In this document: one piece after another, positions 1 to 9,468 of the stretch
Layout: each line of letters begins with the position of its first letter
How positions within the stretch are numbered: position 1 is the first letter of the stretch
The notes under the pieces: model-generated
What the model saw: the letters and a program-made list of their open reading frames with translations, nothing else
Databases searched by the model: none
What the model was told of the DNA's origin: nothing
Origin: Novosphingobium profundi
GTDB lineage: Bacteria > Pseudomonadota > Alphaproteobacteria > Sphingomonadales > Sphingomonadaceae
Direction of reading: 5' to 3'
Length of the DNA: 64,000 nucleotides
Assembly (NCBI RefSeq): GCF_018491765.1
Contig: NZ_JABWCU010000018.1
Location: 1-64,000 of the forward strand
Position numbers and translations under genes: made by a program

Positions 1-72
1 ATGCAAATCCGTGCGGCCATCCTCAACCGCTTCACCGCGCTCGGAACGCCTCAAACTCAGCGCGTCGCGTGA
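1..72 (+). CDS. possible 3' end of an unidentified gene
   Basis: An open frame runs from the first base to a TGA at 70-72 and ends in ..LNRFTALGTPQTQRVA. It could be the C-terminus of a gene starting outside the window. I do not recognise a family from 23 residues, and chance is possible in GC-rich DNA. Confidence 0.2.
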   Translation: MQIRAAILNRFTALGTPQTQRVA

Positions 73-822
73 CCGAACGCTTTCAAAGGCCAACCGCTAC
101 CCGCTGAACGATTTGCGCAACAAAGCCACTTGAACCTGAAAACTGGCTGGGGCGGCAGGCGGAATTCATAATCTCTTTTTGTTTGAATTATAAAGATATA
201 ATCTTTTATTAGGCAGGAATGCTCCATTCGAAAAGCCAACGCCGACGCGAGCTGCACGAGGACATTTTGAGACGCGTTTGATTTTGCGACAGGGCGTGGC
301 GTTTTTGCGCCTAGAGTGCTGTTGCACACTTCTTGGTGCGAACAATTTTTTGGCAAGCGTCTATTTGTAGGGGAGGTTTGTCGGTTAGTCGTAAAAATGT
401 ATTGAGCGGGACTTTAAATTTATATTTCATTTAGAATTTTAAATTGAAAATTTCACCTTTAGTGTGATTTTTTTAATGATAAATTGCATGGGATATTAAT
501 GAAGTTGATTTGTTTGTTTGTTTATTTTGTTATTTATTTTCTTCATGGTGTTGTGTGTCGCGTTTATTTCCCGCAAAAATTCTATTTTCACGTTGAAATG
601 ATTCGTGCTTTTTTGACTCTTGGGGCTGTCGTCTGGCTGCGCCAGTTCCGCCTGTCCCTTGGGTGTTTTGACCGGGGTTGCACCGTTCGTCGTCCAAATC
701 CCCTTCCTTCTGGGGCATCCGTTTTTCCTTTGATCCGTTGGTGTTCGGTAAAGCACAGGCATGGGCAATCGTGATTGCTAGAGTCTCCGCTGCGTCGCGT
801 TTCGTGGCGGCACTTCGCCCGC
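73..822. other. 750-bp gene-free stretch containing an AT-rich island
   Basis: I see no convincing gene here. Bases of roughly 360-600 are far richer in A and T than anything else in the window, with runs such as TTTTTTT and repeated TTTG units, and an imperfect inverted repeat (AATTTTAAATTGAAAATTT) near 435-455. Open frames across it lack a ribosome-binding site and look like no known family. It may be an AT-rich regulatory or replication-associated segment, or foreign DNA; the sequence alone does not decide. Confidence 0.5.
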
Positions 823-1353
823 TTAAGAAGAGTTCGATGTTCTGATCGCATCTATCCTTCCAATGTGCTCGACCACCACCTCAAGTGTCTTGGCGGCAAA
901 GATCTTGAGGGTGGCGTTGTCACCACGCTCGGCATAGCTTCGCAAGAGCGCTTCTGTCTCCTCATGGGCCACGGCTTGCTGGTCCATGTAGGCGGATTCG
1001 AATTCTTCCTGCGGTGCCTCATCCAGATGACGAAGCATCGCCTTGTGCCGTTCATCAAGATCTTCCTGAAGGGTGGGGAGGCCTGCCGTGTCCTGCGACC
1101 TTGTCAGCGCAGCGGTCAGATCCTCGCTGGCACGCGTGTGATCGCTAATCATGTCGTGCGCGAAGGCCTGCACGGGATTGGAAGGCGTTCGTCGAAGCGC
1201 AATATTTGCGGCTTCAATTTCGTAGCGATTTCCAACGCTGACTTTCTCGATAAATTCCCCTGCGTCTGTCACAATGGAGGCGCGAAGCTTGCCGGCCGCG
1301 CCGCCAAAGGCATCGCCAACCTTTTCCAACGAGGTTTTCCAACTGTCCACCAT
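823..1353 (-). CDS. DUF4142 family protein, cytoplasmic form
   Basis: A 176-residue protein with the DUF4142 (ferritin-like four-helix) pattern: FIEKVSVGNRYEIEAANIAL, then AFAHDMISDHTRASEDL and a C-terminal LRSYAERGDNATLKIFAAKTLEVVVEHIGRI split over residues of the last 50. There is no signal peptide or lipobox, unlike the second DUF4142 protein at 29884-30477. The start is supported by AAAGGA about eight bases upstream. DUF4142 proteins are common in stress-related loci of sphingomonads and rhizobia; their biochemical role is unknown. It is transcribed alone, downstream of the AsmA gene with a 263-bp gap. Confidence 0.85.
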   Translation of the reverse strand: MVDSWKTSLEKVGDAFGGAAGKLRASIVTDAGEFIEKVSVGNRYEIEAANIALRRTPSNPVQAFAHDMISDHTRASEDLTAALTRSQDTAGLPTLQEDLDERHKAMLRHLDEAPQEEFESAYMDQQAVAHEETEALLRSYAERGDNATLKIFAAKTLEVVVEHIGRIDAIRTSNSS

Positions 1354-1616
1354 AGTCCGGTTCCTTTTCGCGTGTTCCTTTGGTCAAAGCCGGGCCGGGC
1401 CAACGTGTTCGGGGCCGAGTTGATGTGAAGACCGACCGGGTGGATTTATCGACAGGTGGAAACGGAAGGTTAAGCAGGTTAACATGTCCAGACGCTCCTG
1501 GGGTCCCATCACCGGCTCGCTTAGGCATACGTTACGGGGCGACCTTTTCGTCGCCCGGAGACCCACCAAGACCAAACGAAGGCGCGCTCAATCGTACGTT
1601 TTAGGTGGCCGCGTGA

Positions 1617-3560
1617 TTACAGCACACGCTTGGTGAGCGCGGGGCAGTCTATCTGGTTTGGTAGCTCTGCGGCGTCCTCTTTTGCTTGGCCATCCAGACC
1701 GAGCGCGTTGCCGACCGAGTTCCCGATGGCTGAGAGAACGGTCCCGACGTTCACCGCGTTGCCGGGGGGATGGCCAGCTGCGCTAAGCGTCGGCGCGGAG
1801 AACGTGCCGCCAACAACGATCGGGTCTTTCAGACGCAGCGCGCTGGAATCGCGCGAGCGTCCCTGGATCGACAAGGCGATGCCTTCGGAGGAGAGCGAGA
1901 GTTCGCCGCGTCCCTGACCAATCGAGATGCCTGTGTCGGCAAGGAACGTTTGGGCCGCAAGCCGACCGTCACGGGCCTGAAAGCCGATCGCGAGGCACCG
2001 TAGCGGGACCATTTTTTCCTTGTCCTTGAGCAGTGCGCCGAGCGTCTTGCCCAGATCCTGCCCGAGCACGGCGGCGAGAATCCGTTTCACACGCCCGTCG
2101 TGCACGACGACACCCGCACGTCCGTTGGCCCGCCCGAGCGCTTCGCGGATGGTGTCGCCGGTTCCACTCAAGACAATGTGGGCGCGCAGCGGGCCGGTGG
2201 CGTCCGCCGACCCGAGCACCGATTCGAGGCGCGCGTCCTCCACCGCCAGGTCGAGCGAGAGCTGGGGATGCGCCGCCCCGCCACGCTGATCGACCGCCAG
2301 ATGGCCGGTCATCCGCCCTTGCTTCATTCGCGCATCGATGTCCTCGACAGTCAGCCGCTTGCCTTTAAGTGTGAGGCGCCCCGAAAGCGAACGGAACACC
2401 GACTTGGGTAACAAGAGCTGGTCGGCGATGAAGCGGATAGTTCCATCTGTCGGTCCGACTTTGGCGAGGTTGATCCGCGTTCCCGGCAGCACGCGCGGGC
2501 CGGTCCGGGCTTCGATTGCGCGCGCCCTGGCGCGCCCCTGTGAGTCCGACAGGTCGTCAAAGGCGAATTGGCTGAAATGCGTGTCGGCATCGATTTTCGT
2601 GCGGCCTGCGCGTTTCAGGATCGTGGCCCGGGCCTTGACCTTTGAGCGGCCGATCGAGCCGGTCAGGCTGTCGATGAACCAGTCTGGGCCAAGATGGCGT
2701 ACGTGCGCGTCGAGATCGATCGGCTGCGTGCCGAACAGTCCCGCTTCGATCATATCGTCGAGATAGCCGAGGCTGGGCGCCCTGGCTTGGATGGCGAGCG
2801 TCATCGACTGCAGGTCGAGCGCCCCCTGGCTGTGTCCCGAGGCTCGCAGTTGGAGCAGCGGCGAGGTGAATTCGAGCGTGATCGGATAGCGCGCGTCGGC
2901 GGCCAGTGCGGCGATGCGGCCTCCGCGCAGGGACAGCGTGGCTGGGGAATCGTGGAAGCGGCCCTTGGCCTCCACCTGTAATCCCGCTGCGTCGGACGAG
3001 AACCGTCCCTCCAGTGCGAGTGCGCGCTTGACGTCGCGCAGCGAGACATGGGCATCCCTGACGTACATCTCAAGAAAGCCGTGACCCCGGGCGGATCGCG
3101 GCTCGTCTTCTTTGGCTGGCTGACGCCGTGGCCCCAGCCAGTTTGCGCGTCCCTGGCTATCGCGTACGAGACTGAGCGTGAGGCCCTCTGCGTCGATTCG
3201 CTCGACCGCCGGTTTATCTCCCACCAGCAGTGGCAGCAGAGCGATGCGGACGGTCAGCCGCTGGGCCTGTGCCATGTTGCCGGGCCCCGCCCATGCTGGC
3301 TGCCGGATTGTCACGTCGTGCAGCACGAGGGTCGGTGTGAAGGAGAGTGCCGGATGCCGCTCAATTGCCCCGATTGAGACGTGCGTGCCCAGCCGGGCGC
3401 CGAGCCGGTCGGCTATCGGACCTTTGACGAGGGAAAAGGGAAAAGCTGCAGCGCCCAACACAAGAAGCGCGGCGATCGTAGCCAGTGCGACGAGGATCCG
3501 ACCCACCCGGTCAACGTTGCGGCCCTTCGCCTTCTTCTGGTCTCGCGATCGCGCCGTCAT
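1617..3560 (-). CDS. AsmA family protein
   Basis: A 647-residue protein with one N-terminal membrane segment (about residues 20-45), followed by a long periplasmic region typical of AsmA/YhdP-like proteins. The N-terminal AsmA pattern is visible in the stretch running from PFSLVKGPIADRLGARLG to a region containing PTLVLHDVTIRQPAW, and the AsmA C-terminal domain lies at about 430-580, with RANGRAGVVVHDGRVKRIL. AsmA-like proteins are anchored in the inner membrane and are linked to outer-membrane assembly or phospholipid transport. The gene is divergent from the broken gcd gene. No strong Shine-Dalgarno was found, so the exact start is moderately certain. Confidence 0.85.
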   Translation of the reverse strand: MTARSRDQKKAKGRNVDRVGRILVALATIAALLVLGAAAFPFSLVKGPIADRLGARLGTHVSIGAIERHPALSFTPTLVLHDVTIRQPAWAGPGNMAQAQRLTVRIALLPLLVGDKPAVERIDAEGLTLSLVRDSQGRANWLGPRRQPAKEDEPRSARGHGFLEMYVRDAHVSLRDVKRALALEGRFSSDAAGLQVEAKGRFHDSPATLSLRGGRIAALAADARYPITLEFTSPLLQLRASGHSQGALDLQSMTLAIQARAPSLGYLDDMIEAGLFGTQPIDLDAHVRHLGPDWFIDSLTGSIGRSKVKARATILKRAGRTKIDADTHFSQFAFDDLSDSQGRARARAIEARTGPRVLPGTRINLAKVGPTDGTIRFIADQLLLPKSVFRSLSGRLTLKGKRLTVEDIDARMKQGRMTGHLAVDQRGGAAHPQLSLDLAVEDARLESVLGSADATGPLRAHIVLSGTGDTIREALGRANGRAGVVVHDGRVKRILAAVLGQDLGKTLGALLKDKEKMVPLRCLAIGFQARDGRLAAQTFLADTGISIGQGRGELSLSSEGIALSIQGRSRDSSALRLKDPIVVGGTFSAPTLSAAGHPPGNAVNVGTVLSAIGNSVGNALGLDGQAKEDAAELPNQIDCPALTKRVL

Positions 3561-3786
3561 GGGCGAAAAACCCGCGACCTGCGGGGAGGTTGCCGAGGTT
3601 CGCGTTGCAGGCTCTCGATACGGTCTGGTCGGGACGATTCACGAAAATGCTTCCAAAGCTTTTCCTGATCAATTCGGAACATTGCTTGGGTCGAGGCATT
3701 CCCGAGTCAAACCTAGGGCCTGAGCCAGCTGATCGAGTTCGGACGAGCCGAGAGCCCCTCAAAGCCCATTGCCGGACGCCGCTATC

Positions 3787-4640
3787 ATGACCATTCCGTC
3801 CTCTTTCGCACGCTCCTGGCTGGTCATCGCCACAGGAGTTCTTCTCGCGCTCATCGGCCTTGTGCTGCTGGGCGGGGGGTATGGCTCGCCTGGTTGGGGG
3901 GCTCGCCCTATTACCTCTTCACCGGCGCGGCCATGATCGCGGCGGGCGTCCTGCTCGTTCTCGGCCGCCCGGCGGGGGGCTGGCTCTACGTCGCTATCTT
4001 CGTCTGCACCGTGCTCTGGGCGCTTTGGGAAGCGGGGGATGATGCCTGGGCGCTCGTTCCGCGGATTTTCGCTCCGGCGGTCCTGCTGATCCCGGTGATC
4101 TGTTCGCTCGCTGCGCTGGGGCGCAGGGCCGGGCGGTGGCGCGTGGCGGCGCTGTCCTGCGCGGGGACGGTGGTCACGGTCGGCGCCTTGTTCGCGATCG
4201 TCGGCACGCTCGACGGGGCTGGGCGGCCGGGCGATCCTTCCTGCCGCACGCATGGCGATGAGCGATCCTTCGTTGCAGATTGCCGGGAACGACTGGCCGC
4301 AATATGGCGGTTCGTTCGCCGGGCACCGCTATTCGCCGCTGACCCAGATCACCCCCGCCAACGTCGGTACCCTCACGCGCGCCTGGAGCGTCCACACCGG
4401 CGACATGCCATCGGATAAGGCCAAGGGCACCTATGGGGCCGAGAACACGCCTCTCAAGATTGGCGACACGCTTTACGTGTGCACGCCCAAGAACATCGTG
4501 ATCGCCTACGATCCGGCGACCGGTGACCAGAAGTGGCGCTTCGATCCCCGCGTGCCCGACAGCGCGATCCCCTACACCGCCGCCTGTCGCGGTGTAAGCT
4601 ACTACGATGCGAACGCGGACGGGGCCGGGCAGGCGCAGGG
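3787..4640 (+). pseudogene. gcd: membrane-bound PQQ glucose dehydrogenase, 5' fragment with frameshifts
   Basis: The reading starts MTIPSSFARSWLVIATGVLL and matches the N-terminal five-helix membrane domain of quinoprotein glucose dehydrogenase. One base is missing in the G tract at 3874-3879, and the next frame continues GGSPYYLFTGAAMIAAG and LYVAIFVCTVLWALWEAG. A second frameshift near 4205-4250 is followed by the start of the PQQ propeller (NDWPQYGGSFAGHRYSPL, ITPANVGTLTRAW, YTAACRGVSYYD). Similarity stops near 4620-4640, where the family normally continues for more than 550 residues. The enzyme would oxidise periplasmic glucose to gluconolactone and reduce ubiquinone; this copy cannot be functional. 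It is joined directly to a trehalase fragment. Confidence 0.85.
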
Positions 4641-4717
4641 CCAGCCTGGCGTGGATGGCTCCGGTGTCGTCGCGGCCAACTATGCAGCGACGCCGTCGGA
4701 AACGGCGAAGATCGTGA

Positions 4718-5551
4718 GCGCCGCGAGCCGCAGTTCCGATCCGGCCTGCACGCGCCGCTGCACCGCGTCCCGCCAGGGAGGTATACCGCAATCTGCGTGC
4801 CGGCGCCGAAAGCGGCTGGGATTTCAGCTCGCGTTGGCTGGGAGACGGCCGAACACTGGCGACTATCGAAACCACTCGGATCGTGCCGATCGATCTCAAC
4901 AGCCTGCTCTGGAACCTGGAAAACACAATTGCGCGGCGCTGTCAGGAATTGGCGGACAAGGCTTGCCATGACGATTTTCGAACACGCGCCACGCATCGTA
5001 AGGCGGCGATCATGCGCTATCTCTGGTCGCGGGACGAGCAGCGCTTCGTGGATTGGAACCGTGATCGCCAGGCCCCGAGCGAGTCGCTGAGTGCGGCCAT
5101 GCTTTATCCGCTTTTCGTGGGATTGGCTTCGCCCAATCAAGCTGAGGCCACCGCAAAGCTGGCCGAGGCGCGTCTGCTTGCCCCAGGCGGACTGCGCACG
5201 ACGAGCGTCGCGACCGGGCAGCAATGGGACGAGCCAAACGGCTGGGCGCCGCTGGTGTGGATCGCGGTGCAGGGGCTAGATCGCTATGGTCGATCGGACC
5301 TTGCGGATCGGATTGCGGGGCGCTGGATCGCCACGGTGTCCGCGTTCTATGCCTGCACCGGACGGATGGTCGAGAAATACGACGTCGACCAGGGTTTGGC
5401 CGGGGGAGGAGGGGAGTACCCGGTTCAGGATGGGTTCGGCTGGACCAACGGGGTGTCCCGTGTCCTGCTCGATCGGCCTGGGACGAAGGACGCTCTCGTC
5501 GCCCGCTGCCCTCCGCGTGCGCGCGTTGCCGCGCCTGACGGCCAACGCTGA
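4718..5551 (+). pseudogene. treA: periplasmic trehalase (GH37), 3' fragment
   Basis: From about 4778 the frame reads VYRNLRAGAESGWDFSSRW, then ATIETTRIVPIDLNSLLWNL, QQWDEPNGWAPLVWIAVQGL and EYPVQDGFGWTNGVSRVLL. These are the C-terminal motifs of GH37 trehalase, including the QWDxPNGWAP signature and the GGGGEYPxQDGFGWTNG signature. A stop at 4715-4717 closes the frame upstream, and the N-terminal half of the enzyme (including the PGGRF signature) is absent. Trehalase would hydrolyse trehalose to glucose. The fragment follows the gcd fragment in the same direction, so a deletion or recombination between two formerly separate genes is likely. Confidence 0.85.
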
Positions 5552-5604
5552 CCGCTCCACGACAGTCATCAAGATGATGGATCCCAGAGCCCGGGTGGGG
5601 GACT

Positions 5605-6354
5605 TCAGGCCAGATCAATGGCGTTCGTCCCGTTCCCGGAAGCGGGTACGTTGAGGTACAGGTAGTGCGGATCAAAGTTGCCGCGTCGGGCCAGCCCGGG
5701 GGAATCGAGAATTTCAACCAGCGAGGCGTGGACATGGCACAGTCCTGCCTCGCGCAACTGGCGCAGGACACGATTGGTATGGACTGTCGTCAGCCCGCAG
5801 ATCTCGGCGATGTCCGCTTGGGTCAGCGCGAGTGCGTAAGTCTGCCCATCGGACAGACCGATCGCCTGCAGGCGCAGATTCATTTCGCACAGGAAATGAG
5901 CAACGCGGCCGACCGCGTCAAGCCGGCCTACGCGAAACAGCCACGTCCGGTGCAATGCGGCGTCAATGAGCGTGGAGAACCAGAGTTTACGTGTCAGATC
6001 GGGGCGTGGGTCGAGAATGCGCCTTAGTGCGGCGTGTGGGACGATGGCGACCCGCGCCGCAGTGAGTGTCGCGATGCCATGATCGAGCTCGAGCATAGGG
6101 TAGGCATGAAGATCGACGAACTCACCTGGAACGTGGATCGCTACGAGTTGACGTAAGCCTTGGTGATCATCGATGAAGCGCGAGACGATACCGTCGAGCA
6201 GAAGGGTACTCACCGCGATGCTCGATCGGGGCGGGATGAGCGTTTGTCGTGGCTCGACGTTGCGAACCTCTGCGATGGCCGATTCCAGTAGTTGGCGTTC
6301 CTCCAGGCTGAGCTCGACTCCCCGGCGATTGGCAAGAAAGGCCTGCGTCAACAC
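5605..6354 (-). CDS. Crp/Fnr family transcriptional regulator
   Basis: A 249-residue protein with an N-terminal cyclic-nucleotide-binding-like beta barrel (about 25-130), a long dimer helix, and a C-terminal winged helix-turn-helix (ALTQADIAEICGLTTVHTNR, then VLRQLREAGL). The recognition helix has TTVHTNR instead of the E..SR of classical FNR, and there is no N-terminal cysteine cluster, so its signal is unknown. The GTG start at 6354 is supported by a near-perfect AAAGGAGGTG upstream. It belongs to the same subgroup as the regulators at 8701 and 28947. Confidence 0.9.
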   Translation of the reverse strand: MLTQAFLANRRGVELSLEERQLLESAIAEVRNVEPRQTLIPPRSSIAVSTLLLDGIVSRFIDDHQGLRQLVAIHVPGEFVDLHAYPMLELDHGIATLTAARVAIVPHAALRRILDPRPDLTRKLWFSTLIDAALHRTWLFRVGRLDAVGRVAHFLCEMNLRLQAIGLSDGQTYALALTQADIAEICGLTTVHTNRVLRQLREAGLCHVHASLVEILDSPGLARRGNFDPHYLYLNVPASGNGTNAIDLA

Positions 6355-6551
6355 GGCTCAAAGCACCTCCTTTTCGCGTCGCTGTTGGCATTGCTCCTAT
6401 AATGCACAAGTGTTGCCGGTGCTCCCATTCCGATGGTGCCTCGGGGAGCAATTCGAATCGCCGACGGTGCTTTGGTCCTGGAAAGATGCGGATTTTTGCA
6501 CGACGATAGTGTGGACGCGATGATCGTGCTGGCCCTGCAAGCCCGCATCGA

Positions 6552-6565
6552 TTGATAACGATCAA
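6552..6565. promoter_or_regulatory. FNR/FixK-type box
   Basis: A perfect TTGATAACGATCAA palindrome (TTGAT-N4-ATCAA), the consensus for FNR, FixK and Anr regulators. It lies 108 bp upstream of the small gene at 6674 and 198 bp upstream of the Crp/Fnr gene at 6354, in a 319-bp intergenic region that otherwise shows nothing recognisable. Function is inferred from the match only. Confidence 0.65.
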
Positions 6566-6673
6566 GCGGTTTTTCGGGCGGCGAACATCGCCGCGAGCGC
6601 CACGGCATGGTATTGTGCGCCGCATCCCAACGTACTTCCCAGCGCTTCCCTCAAGGAAGCAGAAAGGCGATTC

Positions 6674-6871
6674 ATGCCTGTCTTCACTTTACGTTTTTCG
6701 GACGATGGCCAGGGCCTGGTAAAGTCGGTGGAATTCACTTCGGTGGATGCTGGCGGCGCGCTCAGGGCAGCGCGTGGCGAGGCCGCGGGTCGCAACGTGG
6801 AGTTGTGGTTGGGCAAAAAGAAGCTTTGCTCCATGCACCGCAGCGAGGAAGTCTGGTGCATTTCCAGCTGA
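6674..6871 (+). CDS. small conserved-looking hypothetical protein
   Basis: A 65-residue protein beginning MPVFTLRFSDDGQGLVKSVEF and ending in SEEVWCISS, preceded by AGGAAGCAGAAAGG. I do not recognise a named domain; the layout (short beta strands, then a helix rich in Ala/Arg) resembles the DUF6894-type small proteins found near stress genes in sphingomonads. The perfect FNR-type box 108 bp upstream suggests regulation by a Crp/Fnr protein. It stands alone between a regulator and otsA, which is transcribed towards it. Confidence 0.6.
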   Translation: MPVFTLRFSDDGQGLVKSVEFTSVDAGGALRAARGEAAGRNVELWLGKKKLCSMHRSEEVWCISS

Positions 6872-6927
6872 ATCGCTCGCTCGGGACTTGAGCTGAACCG
6901 CGGGGAAAGGATGCGCGCGGTGCGCGT

Positions 6928-8322
6928 TTAGTTCAGCTGTGGATGCAGTTCCGGCGTGGGTGGCATTTCGAGGGTTTCCACGCTTGCTCGCAACATCGTG
7001 AGAAAGTTTTCCGCCCACAGGCCGGCTCGGGAGTTGATGACGCATTCAAGGCAGGCTCGGTGGCGCTCACGCCGTTCGCTGAGATCCATCCGGAACGCGC
7101 GATCGATAGCACCAGCCATATCTTCTATATCGTATGGGTTGACCAGCAGGGCGTCGGTCATGTCTTCGGCCGCGCCGGCAAAGCGTGACAGGATAAGGAC
7201 GCCTGGATCGTCCTCGCTTTGCGCCGCTACATACTCCTTGGCCACCAAATTCATGCCGTCGGCAAGCGAGGTGACGAGTCCAGCACGAGCCCTGCGGAAC
7301 AGCCTGGCGAGCCGCGAGCGCTCAACCGAGCGGTTGATGAAGCGGATCGGTGTCCAGTCGAGCTCGGCAAACTGGCCGTTTATCTTCCCGGTAAGGCCCT
7401 GGAGCTCTTCAGTGATGTCGTCGTAGGCTTGTACCCCTTGCCGGGTGGGGGGCGCGATTTGGATGAGCGAGGGGCGAATGCCGTCCTGGCGATTTTCCAG
7501 ATAGCGCCCGAAAGCCCGAAAACGATTGGGCAGCCCCTTACTGTAATCGAGCCGATCGACACCAATGGCGAATGGTTCGGGGCTAGCGGCACCGAAGGGG
7601 TCTTTCCCATCTTGCGCGGCTTGCGCGCGAAACGATGTGACGTCGATCCCGATTGGAAACGAGCGGACACGCGTAACGTGGTCGGCAAATTTTATCGAGC
7701 CGTCGGTCATGAATTCGGCGCGGGGATCGGAGCGGAACATTTCAAGGCAACGGGCTACGTCGCCGCGTGTTTGAAGGCCTATCAGGTTGTAATGGGTAAG
7801 ATCTTGCGCGAAGGATTCGGGAGACGGGAGGATCGAGAGGTCGGCAAGGACCGGGAACGGGATGTGCAGGAAGAAGCCAATACGATTGGGCACGCCCAAT
7901 CGGCGCAATTCGCGGGCTAGCGGAATGAAATGATAGTCCTGCACCCAAATAAGGTCGGTGGCGGTGATTTCCCCCTTGATCATCTCGGCAACACGCCGGT
8001 TGACCGCCCGGTAGGCGTCGGTGAATCCCGGGCTGATCTTGACCAGGTCGGCGCGCCGATGACAAAGCGGCCACAGGACCGAGTTGGAAAATCCCAGATA
8101 GTAGTTTTTCACCTCCGCATCGCTGAGCCTAAAGGCCAGGCGGCGGTATGGCGTTTCGCCGATTGGCTCGAAGCGGCCGTCATCGCTGCCGGCATCAGGG
8201 TGCGCGCCGATCCAGCAACCACCCGATGCAGCCAACACGTCATGCAGGGAGACGACAAGACCGCCGGATGGATTGTCACCCATCGGCAGGCGATTGGATA
8301 CGACGATAACGCGTTCATTCAT
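6928..8322 (-). CDS. otsA: trehalose-6-phosphate synthase
   Basis: A 464-residue GT20 glycosyltransferase that makes trehalose 6-phosphate from a nucleotide-glucose donor (UDP-glucose in most family members) and glucose 6-phosphate in the cytoplasm. Family motifs are complete: VVSNRLP at the N-terminus, LIWVQDYHFIPLARELR, IGFFLHIPFP, the donor-site GVDRLDYSKGLPNRFRAF, SLADGMNLVAKEYVA and SRFAGAAEDMTDALLVNPYD. Length is normal for OtsA. The usual partner otsB (phosphatase) is not in the window, so it must be elsewhere. A near-consensus FNR-type box sits 82 bp upstream. Trehalose protects against osmotic and oxidative stress, in keeping with the neighbouring genes. Confidence 0.95.
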   Translation of the reverse strand: MNERVIVVSNRLPMGDNPSGGLVVSLHDVLAASGGCWIGAHPDAGSDDGRFEPIGETPYRRLAFRLSDAEVKNYYLGFSNSVLWPLCHRRADLVKISPGFTDAYRAVNRRVAEMIKGEITATDLIWVQDYHFIPLARELRRLGVPNRIGFFLHIPFPVLADLSILPSPESFAQDLTHYNLIGLQTRGDVARCLEMFRSDPRAEFMTDGSIKFADHVTRVRSFPIGIDVTSFRAQAAQDGKDPFGAASPEPFAIGVDRLDYSKGLPNRFRAFGRYLENRQDGIRPSLIQIAPPTRQGVQAYDDITEELQGLTGKINGQFAELDWTPIRFINRSVERSRLARLFRRARAGLVTSLADGMNLVAKEYVAAQSEDDPGVLILSRFAGAAEDMTDALLVNPYDIEDMAGAIDRAFRMDLSERRERHRACLECVINSRAGLWAENFLTMLRASVETLEMPPTPELHPQLN

Positions 8323-8700
8323 GGTTTTCTCGTTTCGCCTCTCTCACGCGGAATAAAACGACAATGCCGTCAGTCTCCGCAGCGTTTCTTGGGATCGATG
8401 GGAATTGATAATTATCATAAGGATTTCCTGCGCGGCCGAAGGCGGCTTTACCTGCGTCCGTCACCGCCCTGTTGCAGAGCCTGCCGCTTACCCCCGGGAT
8501 AGGGTTGTCAACGGGAGCCTTTCCCATACCCACGCGTTTCATGCCGGTGTGCGGACAAGACGCGTTCCGCCACGAAGCCACCGCGGCGTCGAAGCAAGCG
8601 GGTTTTTCGGGAAGCACGGTGGGGTCTTGCATCCCGAAGAGGCCGCGCAGCGCGCGCGGCGTATTAACGCATGTGAATGTCGGCTCTCAAGGACACAGCA
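8323..8700. other. intergenic region between divergent otsA and a Crp/Fnr gene
   Basis: This 378-bp stretch separates divergent genes and has no credible open reading frame. It contains the FNR-type box at 8405-8418 and GC-rich sequence with no clear terminator. It presumably holds both promoters. Confidence 0.6.
8405..8418. promoter_or_regulatory. FNR/FixK-type box
   Basis: TTGATAATTATCAT matches TTGAT-N4-ATCAA in nine of ten defined positions. It is 82 bp upstream of otsA and 286 bp upstream of the Crp/Fnr gene at 8701, so it more likely serves otsA. Confidence 0.55.
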
Positions 8701-9468
8701 ATGAGAAGGACTTACTTTCCCATGGAGCTCGTTCATTCCTTGACGCTGCATCTCTCCGCCTTTGTCAGCCTGTCTGATGCCGATCGTGAAGTCCTCGACA
8801 AGGCTCTGCGCAAGCGTGCCCGTATTCTTGCTCCGCGTCAGGACATCATCCGCGAGGGCGAAAAACCCCGTTTCGTCAACGTTATTCTGGAAGGCTGGGC
8901 TCAACGCTACAAGCAGTTGGCGGACGGGCGCCGGCAAATCCTGTCCTTCTTCGTGCCAGGCGACCTGTGCGACACGAACGTCTTTATCCTCAAGTCGATG
9001 GACCATTCGTTGTCCGCCGTAACGCAGGTCCGGCTGGCGGAAATTTCCCAACGCGAATTTCAGGAGATCATCGAGACGTCACCGCGCATCGCACAGGCGC
9101 TCTGGTGGAGCGAGTTGGTCACTGTTGCGATCCAGCGTGAATGGACGACGAGCATTGGCCAGCGCACCGCCTACGAACGTATCGCCCACCTGCTGTGCGA
9201 AATGTTCGTTCGGCTGCGCACGATCGGGCGCACGCAGGAAAGGTCCTGCGAGTTTCCGCTGACCCAGTCGGAAATCGCCGATGCCACGGGGCTGACGCAG
9301 GTTCATGTCAATCGCACGGTCCAGGAAATGCGTCGGGAAGGCTTGATCGAAATCCGTAACAAACGACTTGAGGTTCACGATCTGCGCGCACTCATGGCCG
9401 TGGCCATGTTCAATCCGAATTACCTTCATCTCGAGGCGGGGGGACACGAATGCATTGCTCCGGAATAA
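8701..9468 (+). CDS. Crp/Fnr family transcriptional regulator
   Basis: A 255-residue regulator: effector-binding barrel (about 20-130, with ILAPRQDIIREGEKPRFV and RRQILSFFVPGDLCD), dimer helix, and winged helix-turn-helix (PLTQSEIADATGLTQVHVNR followed by TVQEMRREGLIEI). The start at ATG 8701 is preferred over one eight codons earlier because CAAGGA lies at the right distance upstream. Recognition-helix residues (TQVHVNR) match the other two regulators in this window. The effector is unknown; no iron-sulfur cysteines are seen. Confidence 0.9.
   Translation: MRRTYFPMELVHSLTLHLSAFVSLSDADREVLDKALRKRARILAPRQDIIREGEKPRFVNVILEGWAQRYKQLADGRRQILSFFVPGDLCDTNVFILKSMDHSLSAVTQVRLAEISQREFQEIIETSPRIAQALWWSELVTVAIQREWTTSIGQRTAYERIAHLLCEMFVRLRTIGRTQERSCEFPLTQSEIADATGLTQVHVNRTVQEMRREGLIEIRNKRLEVHDLRALMAVAMFNPNYLHLEAGGHECIAPE

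Noticed and set aside
484..774. Frame of 96 codons in the AT-rich island (starting MHGILMKLICLFVYFV)
   Set aside because: It has a hydrophobic start but no ribosome-binding site and no family resemblance; its second half is antisense-like GC-rich filler.
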